The notes under the pieces were generated by a model, which was given only the letters and a program-made list of their open reading frames with translations, was not told the DNA's origin and did no database searches. This document shows, piece by piece, positions 41,480 to 50,876 of a stretch of DNA of 64,000 nucleotides (its first letter is position 1; every line of letters begins with the position of its first letter). The DNA comes from Paenibacillus pinisoli (GTDB lineage: Bacteria > Bacillota > Bacilli > Paenibacillales > Paenibacillaceae), in contig NZ_QXQB01000001.1 in assembly GCF_003605435.1 (NCBI RefSeq), positions 992,001 through 1,056,000 on the forward strand. The letters run 5' to 3'. The position numbers and the translations under genes were made by a program.

Positions 41480-42034
41480 TTAAAATATACTTATAAAATT
41501 TTCAATAAAGGATGATAGTATTACATTCATAATAGCTAATGTCAGAATGGACAACGGTATTGAATAATCTTGTAAAAACTTTGTATTTAAGAATCTAAAT
41601 TTTATTGATTGATAATTCGTAATTTGATGAAACATATCGTTAATATCAAGCAGTACTTCTAGATACACAATAAAGAGAGTACAAATAATTATAAATAAAT
41701 TCTGTTCAGCTTGGTCATTTGTCAAATGCTGAACTAGCAACACAACCCATACAGTGAATGCAATCCTACCTAAAGACTTCACGAATAAAACTACAGGCTT
41801 AATGTTTGCAAATCCAACAACCATAAATATGCTAACTGTAACTATATTTACTGTTAATATAGAAATAAGCATTTCATAGTTTACAGCGTCATTTATTGCT
41901 TTAACCCATGTAATCATTGACAACATATATAGAATAAAACTGAGTATTAAGAAGAGAAGTAATTTCGGTGGACTTAATATGTCTTTCCAAAATTTTTTAC
42001 GTTTTCTTAACGTTCTCTCAGTTCTTGTTTCCAT
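41480..42034 (-). CDS. AT-rich membrane protein, unknown function
   Basis: A 184-residue protein with a basic N-terminus (RTLRKRKKFWK) and about five hydrophobic helices (LLLFLILSFILYML, ILTVNIVTVSIFMVVGF, IAFTVWVVLLV, LFIIICTLFIVYLEV and a C-terminal one). Codon use is strongly A/T-ending, in contrast to neighbours such as the DUF445 genes. No family recognised. The composition suggests acquisition by transfer. Confidence 0.55.
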   Translation of the reverse strand: METRTERTLRKRKKFWKDILSPPKLLLFLILSFILYMLSMITWVKAINDAVNYEMLISILTVNIVTVSIFMVVGFANIKPVVLFVKSLGRIAFTVWVVLLVQHLTNDQAEQNLFIIICTLFIVYLEVLLDINDMFHQITNYQSIKFRFLNTKFLQDYSIPLSILTLAIMNVILSSFIENFISIF

Positions 42035-42375
42035 TCATAATTTCATACCTTTCATAATATTATTTTAAAATTATAAGAAACATATGTCTGGTTCATTGAA
42101 AATTCATTGGATAAAATTCCATTCCTTTAAAAAAATATACCATGTCATTTAATTTATGTATACAAAATATTGATCTTAGTACTCACATACCTCCATGAGG
42201 GGCTGTCAACCTATTTCCTACTAATATCATTTAACACCATCGCAAACGAGCGTCTCCAACGCTCCAATAAAAAAGAAAAAACCGCACAACAGTGCGATTT
42301 TTAATAAACTAAGTAAATTACGCTAATAGTTCGAAAATAGATTCCCAAGTCAATGTAAATTTTATATCAAACTTC
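42035..42375. other. AT-rich intergenic region with the DegV terminator
   Basis: Apart from a hairpin CGCAC-N4-GTGCG (42283-42296), which on the minus strand runs into a T-rich tract and terminates the DegV gene, nothing is recognised. A second small inverted repeat GAGCGT/ACGCTC lies at 42248-42264. Confidence 0.6.
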
Positions 42376-43239
42376 CTACTTCCGCAAATAACTAATCGCC
42401 ACCGTCTTCGGCCCCGTATGCGAGCAAATCGTACATCCGCCCTCAATCATAATGACCTCTTTAACCGACGTATGCTCTAGCAAGTAATCGCGCATGTAGT
42501 CCGCGGCCTTCTCGGCTACGGTCTGAGCAATGACGACAACATTTTGATCTATGCTATCAATATTATCTACGATATTTTGCATAACGCCCTCTAGCGCCTT
42601 TTGCGTCTTGCCACGGTATTTCTTAGTAGATAGGATAAGGCCTTGCTTGATACCAAGCACAGGACGAATATTCAATAAGCTGCCGATCATGTTCTGAATG
42701 CTGGATACGCGGCCGCCCTTATGCAAGTAATCCAGGCGGTCGATCAGGATGTCGATCTCGACGCGATCCCGGTACGACTCCAGATGTGCGACCACCGTGT
42801 CCATATCCTTCCCTTCCTCCAGCAAGCGTGCGGCCATAATGACGAGCATGGTCGTGCTTGCGGACAAGTGGGTGGAATCGACGATCGTGATCCGTCCCTC
42901 AGGGAAATCATTCATGGCAATTCTGGCATTCTGATATGTGGAAGACACTTTGGCAGACATGCTGATAAACAACACCGAATCTCCCGCGTCGATAGCGTCT
43001 TGAAAGGCTTGCGTGAAATCATCCGGCGAAGGCGCTGCCGTACGAGGCAATACCCCGTTCTCCTCCACCCGGCGGTAAATCTCCTTAGTCGTAATATCAA
43101 TTCCGTCCCGGAAGACTTCCTCGTTGAAAATAATATAAAGAGGCACGATCGTAATGTTATACCTCTCAATCCATTCTTGCGGCAAATCCGACACGCTATC
43201 TGCGAATAATCTAATGTTGTTCAGGCCTGCTTCCTCCAT
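42376..43239 (-). CDS. DegV family fatty-acid-binding protein
   Basis: A 287-residue DegV/FakB protein: FADSVSDLPQEW at the N-terminus, ISMSAKVSSTYQNA in the middle, RLDYLHKGGRVS and GPKTVAISYLRK near the end. In the family these residues hold the fatty-acid carboxylate for phosphorylation by the kinase FakA. No fakA is nearby, which is usual for DegV genes. Cytoplasmic. It stands alone with its own terminator. Confidence 0.9.
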   Translation of the reverse strand: MEEAGLNNIRLFADSVSDLPQEWIERYNITIVPLYIIFNEEVFRDGIDITTKEIYRRVEENGVLPRTAAPSPDDFTQAFQDAIDAGDSVLFISMSAKVSSTYQNARIAMNDFPEGRITIVDSTHLSASTTMLVIMAARLLEEGKDMDTVVAHLESYRDRVEIDILIDRLDYLHKGGRVSSIQNMIGSLLNIRPVLGIKQGLILSTKKYRGKTQKALEGVMQNIVDNIDSIDQNVVVIAQTVAEKAADYMRDYLLEHTSVKEVIMIEGGCTICSHTGPKTVAISYLRK

Positions 43240-43327
43240 TCGATAGTCTGTCTATCACTATCTATAGTATAAACGATTTAACTTTGATGTCAGCGTTTTC
43301 TTTTTAGGGTAATGTGTCCATTCCGCG

Positions 43328-43363
43328 AAAAAAAGGCCCCTACCGCCATGCGGTACAGGCCTT
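43328..43363 (-). terminator. Terminator of the DegV-upstream DUF445 operon
   Basis: On the minus strand GGCC.GTACCGC pairs with GCGGTA.GGCC around a short loop and runs into seven T, 16 nt past the second DUF445 stop. Confidence 0.75.
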
Positions 43364-43378
43364 CTCTCCAGTACTTTC

Positions 43379-44722
43379 CTAAAATAGATACTCCAGCAGC
43401 GGCCCATATACGCCATTCAGGAATACGAAGATAAGCGCGCCCACTCCGGCTCCGATAAAAGCGCCGTTCAGCCGGATACGCTGCAAGTCCGTCTCGACCT
43501 TGCTTTCGATAAATTCCACCAGCCGTTCCTCCGTGAAGCCCTCCAGCGTCTTGCGCGCAATGCGGCCGATCAAGGCATGCTCCTGCTCCATAATGCCGTT
43601 GATGAATTGCTTCAAGTAGCCGTCAAGCTGAGCTTTGATCTCCTCATCCGCCTTGAACGCTTCCCAATACGCGCCGATCAGCTCCGACAGCCAATTCTTC
43701 ACATCGTCGACATGAAGCTGGCGCTCCTCTGCCGCCAAGTACTTCAGCTCGCTGCCTGCGAGCAGCATGCCTCTCATGCTGTCCAGCAGCGCATGGATGG
43801 AAGGCTGCAGCGACAGCTCATCCAGCAGCTCAAGCTTCCATTTCTCTATGGTAGCAGCCATGTCCTCGCTCGTCTCCAGCTTCTCCGCCAGCTCCATCAG
43901 CCGGACCTCGACCAGCACGCGAAGCTCATGCTTCGGATCCTTTAGATCGTTCATGAACGATTGCAGATCATTGTAGAGCGTATTCGCAGCATCATCCAGA
44001 TTAAGAGCGTCTGCCGCCTCAGCGAAATCTACGAGCTTGCGCTTCAGCCACTTGGTGAAGGAGCCGCCCTCGGAGACGAAATTGTCCTTCTCCTTCGCCA
44101 GCATGGCGCGAATCGCTCCCTTCGTATCCTCGCTAGCCACTCGTTTTGCCGCATAATCGACGACCTGACCCATCCACTTCTGAAAATCGCTGTTCACCAG
44201 CAGCCAGCGAAGTCCTCTTCCGCCATAACGGGACAGATCCATCCCGCGAAGCTTGCCCCGAACATATCCGTCCAGCTTGGATGCCAGCTTCACCGTATCC
44301 GTTCCCTTCACCCAGGAGAGGAGCAGCTCCCAGCCCTTCTCGGCAATACCCATGCCACCTCTGCCTTTACGGTCTACCCAGCCGATGATCGCATCCACAA
44401 TGCTGTAAGCCATCAGCTTGTCCTTGATCATGCTTTTGCTGAGCAGCTGCTCCTCCACCATCGCGGCGACACCTTCGACCAGCTTCGTCCGATTGCGCGG
44501 AATAATCGCCGTATGCGGAACCCAGCGCATGCCGAGCGGATGCCGGAACAAGACCGTCACAGCGAACAGATCGGCAAGCGCCCCTACCAATCCCGCTTCC
44601 GCGGAATACAGCAGCAGCTTGGACCACCATCTGCCGGGATACCAGTACATCAGGGCAGCCGCACCGATGAATAATAGTGCCAGCAGCAGCAAGCTCAAAT
44701 TCGCTTTTCGTCTCATCGTCAT
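43379..44722 (-). CDS. DUF445 family membrane protein (copy 2)
   Basis: A 447-residue protein with membrane helices at both ends (LLLLALLFIGAAALMY and the C-terminal FIGAGVGALIFVFLNGVYG) and a long helical, charged middle. GLVGALADLFAVTVLFRHPLGMRWVPHTAIIPRNR is the DUF445 hallmark. ATG 44722 lies 1 nt after the stop of the other copy, so translation is coupled. The family (YheB-like) is widespread in spore formers, and its function is not established. The middle region could form coiled coils bridging two membranes. Confidence 0.83.
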   Translation of the reverse strand: MTMRRKANLSLLLLALLFIGAAALMYWYPGRWWSKLLLYSAEAGLVGALADLFAVTVLFRHPLGMRWVPHTAIIPRNRTKLVEGVAAMVEEQLLSKSMIKDKLMAYSIVDAIIGWVDRKGRGGMGIAEKGWELLLSWVKGTDTVKLASKLDGYVRGKLRGMDLSRYGGRGLRWLLVNSDFQKWMGQVVDYAAKRVASEDTKGAIRAMLAKEKDNFVSEGGSFTKWLKRKLVDFAEAADALNLDDAANTLYNDLQSFMNDLKDPKHELRVLVEVRLMELAEKLETSEDMAATIEKWKLELLDELSLQPSIHALLDSMRGMLLAGSELKYLAAEERQLHVDDVKNWLSELIGAYWEAFKADEEIKAQLDGYLKQFINGIMEQEHALIGRIARKTLEGFTEERLVEFIESKVETDLQRIRLNGAFIGAGVGALIFVFLNGVYGPLLEYLF

Positions 44723-44723
44723 G

Positions 44724-46013
44724 TTATCGTCCCCCTATCCAGAACGTGAGCAGATAGAGAATGAGGCCGACCAGCCCGCCTACAACCATCCCGTTGAGCC
44801 GGATATATTGCAGGTCCTTGCCTGCTTTATCTTTGATCAATGCTATAAGCTCTTCCTCTGAAAAAGAATCCAGCTTCTCTCTCACCAAACGTCCGATAAG
44901 CGCATGCTTATTCTCAAGCCAGCCGAGCAGCAGCGACTTGACGCCTGTGTCGAGCGCAGCCTGAAGATCGTCACGCGTCCTTAATTGCTCAAGTCCTCTG
45001 TCAATCTCCTGGCGCAGCCAGCCTAGCGGGGACGCCTGCGGCGCTCCCTCTTCTTGAGCTGCTGCCATGAGCGCTGACCGGGCTTTCTCGATACGGGCCT
45101 TCAGCAGCTCCTCTAGCGGGACATTCTCCTGAATCTTGGCCAGTATGTTCAGCTTCCCGGCCTCAATGCTCTGGCGAAGCGCTTCGTCCTCCCTCAGCCT
45201 GCGCACGAACTCAGCCAGAAACAGCTTGAAGCTCTGGCGCTGCGGATGGTCCTCCAGAGCGAATTGCTCAATGAAATTGGCGAGCCAATCCTGAACCTTC
45301 ACGCTAATCGCGGGCGCATTCAAGCCCGCTGTGAAGTCGACCAGCCTGCGGCGCAGCTTCTCCCCTTCGTAGGATCGGATCGCCGATTCGGCGAACTGCT
45401 CGACAAGCGCGCGGAATGGCTCCGACTTCACTAGCTGCACCAGCGGCTGAACGACAAAAGCGATGATTCGATCATCATAACCGTTGCGTATCGTCCATTC
45501 GCCCACATCGGCGAGCACATCGGATACCTGCAAGGATCCGGCATGATCATACGCGAAGCGCTCGATGCCTCCGGCCAGCCCGCCCGGCTCTACTTTCTGC
45601 AGCAGATCGCCTGCCAGCTTGCCTGCGAATTGCTGGACCTCTTCGCTTCCGCCGCTCTCAGACAGGTAGCGCACCAGTACTTTGCCAAGATCATGCTCCT
45701 CAAGCGTAGCCTTGATCGATGCAACCGTCAGCAGCTCCTTCTCCACCATGTCGACAAGCTCGCCGATCAGCCGCTCTTTATTGCGTGAAATAATATGAGT
45801 GCCCATCCATTTCGGCCATTTGATCCGCAGAGGATCGCCGAACAATGCGCTGATTGCAAAAGAATCCGCCAGTCCGCCAATCGTCCCGGCGCTGAATACG
45901 GCGAATAACAGCCCTCCCGCAAACGTGTGCTGGAAGGGGAACGCCGCAAGAATTCCTGCGCCTGATAAGATCAAGATGGCGTTGGCTTGTTTTTTTACGC
46001 TCCAATTGTTCAT
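44724..46013 (-). CDS. DUF445 family membrane protein (copy 1)
   Basis: A 429-residue paralogue of the next gene: GGLADSFAISALFGDPLRIKWPKWMGTHIISRNKERL matches the family block, with a hydrophobic N-terminus (ILILSGAGILAAF) and C-terminus (GLVGLILYLLTFWIGG). Between them is a helical region with many Glu, Lys and Leu. First gene of the two-gene operon. The pair suggests a hetero-oligomer. Confidence 0.83.
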   Translation of the reverse strand: MNNWSVKKQANAILILSGAGILAAFPFQHTFAGGLLFAVFSAGTIGGLADSFAISALFGDPLRIKWPKWMGTHIISRNKERLIGELVDMVEKELLTVASIKATLEEHDLGKVLVRYLSESGGSEEVQQFAGKLAGDLLQKVEPGGLAGGIERFAYDHAGSLQVSDVLADVGEWTIRNGYDDRIIAFVVQPLVQLVKSEPFRALVEQFAESAIRSYEGEKLRRRLVDFTAGLNAPAISVKVQDWLANFIEQFALEDHPQRQSFKLFLAEFVRRLREDEALRQSIEAGKLNILAKIQENVPLEELLKARIEKARSALMAAAQEEGAPQASPLGWLRQEIDRGLEQLRTRDDLQAALDTGVKSLLLGWLENKHALIGRLVREKLDSFSEEELIALIKDKAGKDLQYIRLNGMVVGGLVGLILYLLTFWIGGR

Positions 46014-46105
46014 CTCGCTGCTCCATTTCGCTTGCTAGAATACGGTAATGATAGTTTAACCTTTTTTGGGTCGCCCATCCACTCGCCTCTAGTCGCGTTC
46101 ATGGC

Positions 46106-46156
46106 AAAAAGCCGTCTCGATCGGTATACTCCGCAAGGAGGACCTATCGAGACGGC
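46106..46156 (-). terminator. Terminator of the Gly-rich protein gene
   Basis: On the minus strand GCCGTCTCGAT pairs perfectly with ATCGAGACGGC across a 24-nt loop and is followed by TTTTT. Confidence 0.7.
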
Positions 46157-46172
46157 CTATATTCGTTACATG

Positions 46173-47051
46173 CTATTGCTGGCTGCGCGGCTGGCTGTCG
46201 ATCTTGCCGCTTGGCGGAACTTTGCCGCCTGGAGGCGTTTTGCCCGCTCCGCCGCCGCCGATGTTGCCGCCCTTGCCTTCTCCTGCACCGCCGACATTGC
46301 CGCCTTTGCCGGCTCCGCCGCCGCCGATGTTGCCGCCTTTGCCTTCGCCTGCGCCGCCGACATTGCCGCCTTTACCGGCTCCGCCGCCGCCGATGTTGCC
46401 GCCTTTGCCGGCTCCGCCGCCACCGATGTTGCCGCCCTTGCCTTCGCCTGCGCCGCGGATGTTGCCGCCTTTGCCTTCACCACCGCCGATGCCGCCTTTG
46501 CCGCCGCCAATACCTGCGCCGCCACCAGCTCCGCCGCCTGCGCCGCCACCAGTTCCGCCGCCTGCGCCGCCACCAGTTCCGCCGCCTGCGCCGCCACCAG
46601 CTCCTCCGCCTGCGCCTTTACCAGCTCCGCCGCCTGCACCTGCTCCAGCGCCAGCTTTACCTGTGCCTTTTGCTTTGCTCTTCGCTTGAGCTTTGGATTG
46701 GCCAGCCGCGCCTTTTGCTTTCGCATAGGAATAGCTGATGGATTGCAGCGTCTTCGTATCCACCGAGCCCGTTACAGCCAGTCCATGCGTCTTTTGATAG
46801 TATTTAACGCCTTTTACTGTTGCAGGACCATAATAGCCGTCAATAGGACCGGCATAGCTGCCAATCGACTTGAGCATGCCCTGTATGACATAGACGTCAG
46901 GACCTTTCGCGCGTTTGCCGACCGCCAGCGTTGTATTCGGCAAGCTGAACATCAGCGCAAGCGTAATGATTGCCACGCTTAAGTATTTGGCCGAGAGCCA
47001 TCCCGCGCCCGTTTTCTTTTTCGAATATGCTTGGACTTGCTTATCCTTCAT
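46173..47051 (-). CDS. Secreted peptidoglycan-binding protein with Gly-rich repeats
   Basis: A 292-residue protein with an N-terminal membrane or signal segment (LSVAIITLALMFSLPN), a PG_binding_1 domain (about 48-105: VYVIQGMLKSIGSYAG and GYYGPATVKGVKYYQKTHGL) and then a long Gly/Ala-rich tail. Residues 193-269 are seven 11-residue repeats of the type GKGGNIGGGGA (DNA 46245-46475). The short C-terminus is Pro/Ser/Gln-rich. GGAAGG precedes the ATG. Probably wall-associated and structural. It is divergent from an OmpR-type response regulator, which may control it. Confidence 0.75.
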   Translation of the reverse strand: MKDKQVQAYSKKKTGAGWLSAKYLSVAIITLALMFSLPNTTLAVGKRAKGPDVYVIQGMLKSIGSYAGPIDGYYGPATVKGVKYYQKTHGLAVTGSVDTKTLQSISYSYAKAKGAAGQSKAQAKSKAKGTGKAGAGAGAGGGAGKGAGGGAGGGAGGGTGGGAGGGTGGGAGGGAGGGAGIGGGKGGIGGGEGKGGNIRGAGEGKGGNIGGGGAGKGGNIGGGGAGKGGNVGGAGEGKGGNIGGGGAGKGGNVGGAGEGKGGNIGGGGAGKTPPGGKVPPSGKIDSQPRSQQ

Positions 47052-47197
47052 TCGTTTGCACCTTCCTTTAGTCAGCCTGAATTGATAGTTGCTACCACCG
47101 TTACTATCCCCAAAAAACGCATTTCATTTCATCAAAATGAAAAAAAATCCCCTCGCTGAAAATTTGCTGAATATCGCCCAATTATGGCTGCAGGGAG

Positions 47198-47226
47198 TTG
47201 GATATTGGAGGGCTTACGCTCATAAT
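47198..47226 (+). promoter_or_regulatory. Promoter of the two-component system
   Basis: TTGGAT (47198-47203), a 17-nt spacer and CATAAT (47221-47226), 32 nt before the ATG. A perfect inverted repeat TTTCAT-CAAA-ATGAAA lies further upstream (47127-47142) between the two divergent genes and may be a shared regulator site. Confidence 0.55.
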
Positions 47227-47258
47227 AGAGGGACAAGCCATTAAGTGGAGGACAACGG

Positions 47259-47945
47259 ATGCGAACGCTGAACGGAATTAAAATTCTCGTCGTGGATGAC
47301 GAGGCGTCAATCGTGCAATTTTTGGAGATGGGGCTGGCGAATGAGGGGGCGCAGATTGCAACGGCTGAAGACGGGAGAATCGCGCTTCAGACCGCGGCCG
47401 AATTCCAGCCGCATGTCGTTATTCTGGATGTGATGATGCCGGATCTGGACGGGTTTGCGGTGTGCAGGGAGCTGAAGCAGGCGGGCTCGCAAGTCGCGGT
47501 CATTATGCTGACAGCCAAGGATGAGGTGGAGGACCGCGTCCACGGCCTGTCGCTCGGGGCTGATGACTACTTGGTCAAGCCGTTCAGCTTCGAGGAGCTG
47601 CTGGCGCGCATTCACGCCAGATTGCGCAACCAGTTCCCCAATCTGCTAGGCGAGGTCAGCTGCGGCCCCTTCCGTATCGATGACAAGCGCAAGGAGATTC
47701 GCTATCGAGAGGACATCGTGGAGCTGTCTCCTACGGAATACGAGCTGCTGAAATACATTGTGATGAATCATGGCGTCGTACTGAGCAAGTCGCTGATTTT
47801 GGAGAAGGTGTGGGGCTATGATTTTGGCGGGGAACAAAATATCGTCGAAGTCTACATCCGATCCCTTCGCGACAAGCTTGGCGACAAGGAGCACCGGCTT
47901 ATCCGCACGCTCCGCGGCGCCGGATACCGGGTGGACTTGCCATGA
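47259..47945 (+). CDS. OmpR-family response regulator
   Basis: A 228-residue regulator with a receiver domain (acidic VDDE at 12-15, phospho-acceptor Asp57 in VVILDVMMP, Lys107 in LVKPFS) and a C-terminal winged helix (about 135-225, ELSPTEYELLKYI and IRTLRGAGYRVD). GTGGAGG precedes the ATG. Its last four bases overlap the kinase start. Targets are unknown; the divergent Gly-rich wall protein and the phosphoesterase/CotH genes downstream are candidates. Confidence 0.93.
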   Translation: MRTLNGIKILVVDDEASIVQFLEMGLANEGAQIATAEDGRIALQTAAEFQPHVVILDVMMPDLDGFAVCRELKQAGSQVAVIMLTAKDEVEDRVHGLSLGADDYLVKPFSFEELLARIHARLRNQFPNLLGEVSCGPFRIDDKRKEIRYREDIVELSPTEYELLKYIVMNHGVVLSKSLILEKVWGYDFGGEQNIVEVYIRSLRDKLGDKEHRLIRTLRGAGYRVDLP

Positions 47946-49453
47946 AGAAGCAGTCTGGCATGATACAGCGCTTGCTTAGACCCCAATCGCTGCGGCTGCA
48001 GCTGCTGGTCCGGTCCTTGCTGGTGCTCGCGGCATTGTTTTTGCTAATCGGCATATTGCAATTTCTGTTCATGAAGGACTTCCTGTACCGCAACAAAGCA
48101 GAGGCGCTGAACACCCAGCTGATGTCGCTGCCTCCCGATCTGTTCCGGCTGGATATCAAGGAGCCCGGCATTCGCCATCCCGGCAAAATACGCCCGGACT
48201 CTCCCTTGCTGTTCCAGCCCGGATTTTCACTCGTAGTCATCGATCAATCCGGGGCAGCGCAATCGGTGATCGAGGGCGGCAGCATCGATCCGAAGGAAAC
48301 TCCGCTGCTTAGTGCCGAAGCTTACAACGGAATCCGCCAGAGGCTTCAAGCCGGAGAACGTCCTGGCTATCAGCTCATCACAGCAGCTGGCGGAAGGGAA
48401 TATATGGCCGTATTCCGTATCGTCGGCCGTCCAGGGGACAAGGATGGCGGTGTGCTGCAAGCTGCCGTCGAGACGGAGTCGCTGCGCAGCCAACTGCTTA
48501 CTCAGGTCGCTATCTTCGCTTCGCTCGCCGCCGCGGCTTTAGTCGCAGGGCTTCTGCTGTACTTGCCCCTGCTGCGGAGAACGCTGCATCCGCTCTCCAA
48601 GGTGGTACAGGCGGCGGAGCTTACGGATGCAGGCAGCCTGAATACGCGGCTGCCGGAGCGCCAAGGTCAATCCGAGATCGATTCCTTATCCGAGGCATTC
48701 AACAATATGCTTATGCGGCTTGACGCTGCGTTCGAGCAAGAACGCGCAACCAATGAACGAATGAGGCGATTTATCGCGGATGCATCCCATGAGCTCAGGA
48801 CGCCGCTTACTTCCCTGCACGGCTTTATCGAGGTGCTGCTGAGAGGAGCGGCTGCAGATAGGGAGCAGCTTATGCGAGCGCTTGGCAGCATGAAGACGGA
48901 ATCGGAGAGAGTGAACAAGCTGGTGGAGGACTTGCTTCAGCTGGTCAGGCTGGATCAGCCCGCGCCTCTCAAGCTGGAGCCGGCTAGGCTAGATCTGCTG
49001 CTGGCGGAGATGGAGCCCCAGCTTGACCTGCTTGCCGATAATCGCCGCTATAGCTTACAGATCAGAGACAGCGTGACGGCCCGTATTCATCGGGACAAGC
49101 TGAAGCAGGTTGTGCTGAACCTCTTCCATAATGCCGTTCAGCATACGGATGCCAAGCTGGGCGAGATCGAAGTGATTCTAAGCGATAACGGCGACACTGC
49201 CAGCCTTGAAGTGCGGGATAACGGCTCCGGCATCCCGCCCGCCCATCTTCCTCATATCTTCGAGCGCTTCTATCGGGGAGAAGAGTCCCGGTCGCGCGCA
49301 CGTGGCGGGACCGGGCTGGGACTTGCGATTACACATTCGATTATCGAAGCCCATCATGGACATATCAAGGTGGTCAGCAATACCGGCGAAGGCGCATCGT
49401 TCATCATTACGCTCCCGCTGTACAGGGAGCTGTCCTTGGATCCGCAAGATTAA
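47942..49453 (+). CDS. Sensor histidine kinase
   Basis: A 503-residue membrane kinase. Transmembrane helix at about 22-44, an extracytoplasmic sensor (about 45-175), a second helix (about 183-206), HAMP (about 207-260), HisKA with phospho-acceptor His in DASHELRTPL (about 283), and HATPase with NAVQHTD, DNGSGIPP and GGTGLGLAI. It overlaps the response regulator by 4 nt (ATGA). Its 3' end overlaps the convergent phosphoesterase gene by 4 nt. Confidence 0.93.
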   Translation: MKKQSGMIQRLLRPQSLRLQLLVRSLLVLAALFLLIGILQFLFMKDFLYRNKAEALNTQLMSLPPDLFRLDIKEPGIRHPGKIRPDSPLLFQPGFSLVVIDQSGAAQSVIEGGSIDPKETPLLSAEAYNGIRQRLQAGERPGYQLITAAGGREYMAVFRIVGRPGDKDGGVLQAAVETESLRSQLLTQVAIFASLAAAALVAGLLLYLPLLRRTLHPLSKVVQAAELTDAGSLNTRLPERQGQSEIDSLSEAFNNMLMRLDAAFEQERATNERMRRFIADASHELRTPLTSLHGFIEVLLRGAAADREQLMRALGSMKTESERVNKLVEDLLQLVRLDQPAPLKLEPARLDLLLAEMEPQLDLLADNRRYSLQIRDSVTARIHRDKLKQVVLNLFHNAVQHTDAKLGEIEVILSDNGDTASLEVRDNGSGIPPAHLPHIFERFYRGEESRSRARGGTGLGLAITHSIIEAHHGHIKVVSNTGEGASFIITLPLYRELSLDPQD

Positions 49454-50715
49454 GAAGTTGGCGCGGACGGTGTCGACGTATGCTCCAGCACGAACTCGTC
49501 CCATAGCTTCCCGTCCGTATCATAAGCCTGGAACCGGAGGGTGTTCCCGCTGATTCTTACAGCGGCGAACATCCTTTTGCCATTCTGGAGGTGCACCTTG
49601 TGGTAGAATTGATCCTTCTTCTTCTCGTTCAGCTTTTGTCCGGCCGCATTCGTGACGACATAGACCGTGCCAGCGCGGTCCAGCACATAGGAATCGTTGC
49701 CGGGGGCAATCTTGCCGTCCCGCAGCGGATAGGAACGTGCGTATTCATGGTTATGTCCCTGCAGCACCAAGTCCACCTCGTAGCGGTCGAACAGCTCCAC
49801 CCAGTCCCCGATGTTCTTGTTCTGATTGCCTCCGTATGGCCCTCTATGAAGGGAGACGATCACCCATTTCCGCGTGTTTTTCTTCAGCACATCCTCCAGC
49901 CACTTCGTCTGCCCCTTAATATTGGATTCCGTATTGAGCATGATGAACCTGGCGTCGTCATAATCAAAATAATAGGTCGTCCCCTCAATCGAATCCGGCG
50001 CTCCGTTATCCGGCACATGGAACAGCGAGACGAACGGCTCCGCATCTCCGTCCACCTCATCATGATTGCCCGTTACCGGCATCAGCGGAACGGAGGACAG
50101 CCAAGGCGCAGCCTCGCGGAAGAATGAATCCCACGCCCCCATATCCTTCGGATCCTCGGTCAGATCGCCATTATGAACAATGAACGCGGCATCCGGCACT
50201 GTCCGGGCCGCTTGCTTCAGCGTATCCCCCCACAGCTTGAAGTCCTTCTCCGTCTCTCCTTGCGAATCCGTCACATTAATAAATGCAAACCCGCCGTCCT
50301 GATGCGAATCTGTAATGGTATAAAAAAGCTCCGTCCCGCTCCATCCCTTCGCCGAGCCGTCCCCTACCCGGTAGGCATACGTTTTGCTCGCTTGAAGCCC
50401 GGTTATGGTCGCCTGATGCACCATGTGCCGATTGCCGTCTGCCGCAATCAGATCAAAGGCCCCTTCGACCGTCATCGCGTGTACGCTGTCCCAATCCACA
50501 TCCCGGCTCTCGCTCTCTACATATTGAATCAAGCTTCTATTCAGCTTGCTGCCGCTCTGCCAAGTGAATGACCGGACTGTCGCCGCATCCTCCCCTACAT
50601 TCATGACAAGCGAATGAGGCTTGTCCCTTGCTTCGTCCTTCCGGCTCTCCACCCAGAAGAAAACCCCGACAACAACAAGCGCAACAAGCGCAATAATAAG
50701 TCCTTCCTTCTTCAT
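49450..50715 (-). CDS. Membrane-anchored metallophosphoesterase with purple-acid-phosphatase-like N-terminal domain
   Basis: A 421-residue protein with an N-terminal signal anchor (GLIIALVALVVVGVFFW), a fibronectin-like domain (about 35-135) as in purple acid phosphatases, and a calcineurin-type catalytic domain with NVTDSQG, VHNGDLTE, VTGNHDE, VSLHRGP and LQGHNHEY holding the two metals. ATG 50715 follows GGAGGGGG. It is exported and faces outward. It is divergent from a VTC/DUF4956/CotH operon, a frequent neighbourhood, which suggests action on a phosphorylated surface polymer or protein. Confidence 0.85.
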   Translation of the reverse strand: MKKEGLIIALVALVVVGVFFWVESRKDEARDKPHSLVMNVGEDAATVRSFTWQSGSKLNRSLIQYVESESRDVDWDSVHAMTVEGAFDLIAADGNRHMVHQATITGLQASKTYAYRVGDGSAKGWSGTELFYTITDSHQDGGFAFINVTDSQGETEKDFKLWGDTLKQAARTVPDAAFIVHNGDLTEDPKDMGAWDSFFREAAPWLSSVPLMPVTGNHDEVDGDAEPFVSLFHVPDNGAPDSIEGTTYYFDYDDARFIMLNTESNIKGQTKWLEDVLKKNTRKWVIVSLHRGPYGGNQNKNIGDWVELFDRYEVDLVLQGHNHEYARSYPLRDGKIAPGNDSYVLDRAGTVYVVTNAAGQKLNEKKKDQFYHKVHLQNGKRMFAAVRISGNTLRFQAYDTDGKLWDEFVLEHTSTPSAPTS

Positions 50716-50876
50716 TCCAATCACCCCCTCCTTTGTCCATTTGATAACAAAAGATTAACATAACCTGCTCTTGACACGCATTCAGCAATCTTTCAGCGGG
50801 CCTTAAGTTAAGAATAAGTAAAGATTTATACAATAGCAGTGGTTACAGAGAAGCGATCGAAACGAGGTGTGAACAA

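Noticed and set aside
46204..46689. Pro-rich and Cys/Arg-rich frames opposite the Gly-rich wall protein
   Set aside because: They are complements of GC-rich Gly codons; the minus-strand frame has the signal segment, PG-binding domain and ribosome site.
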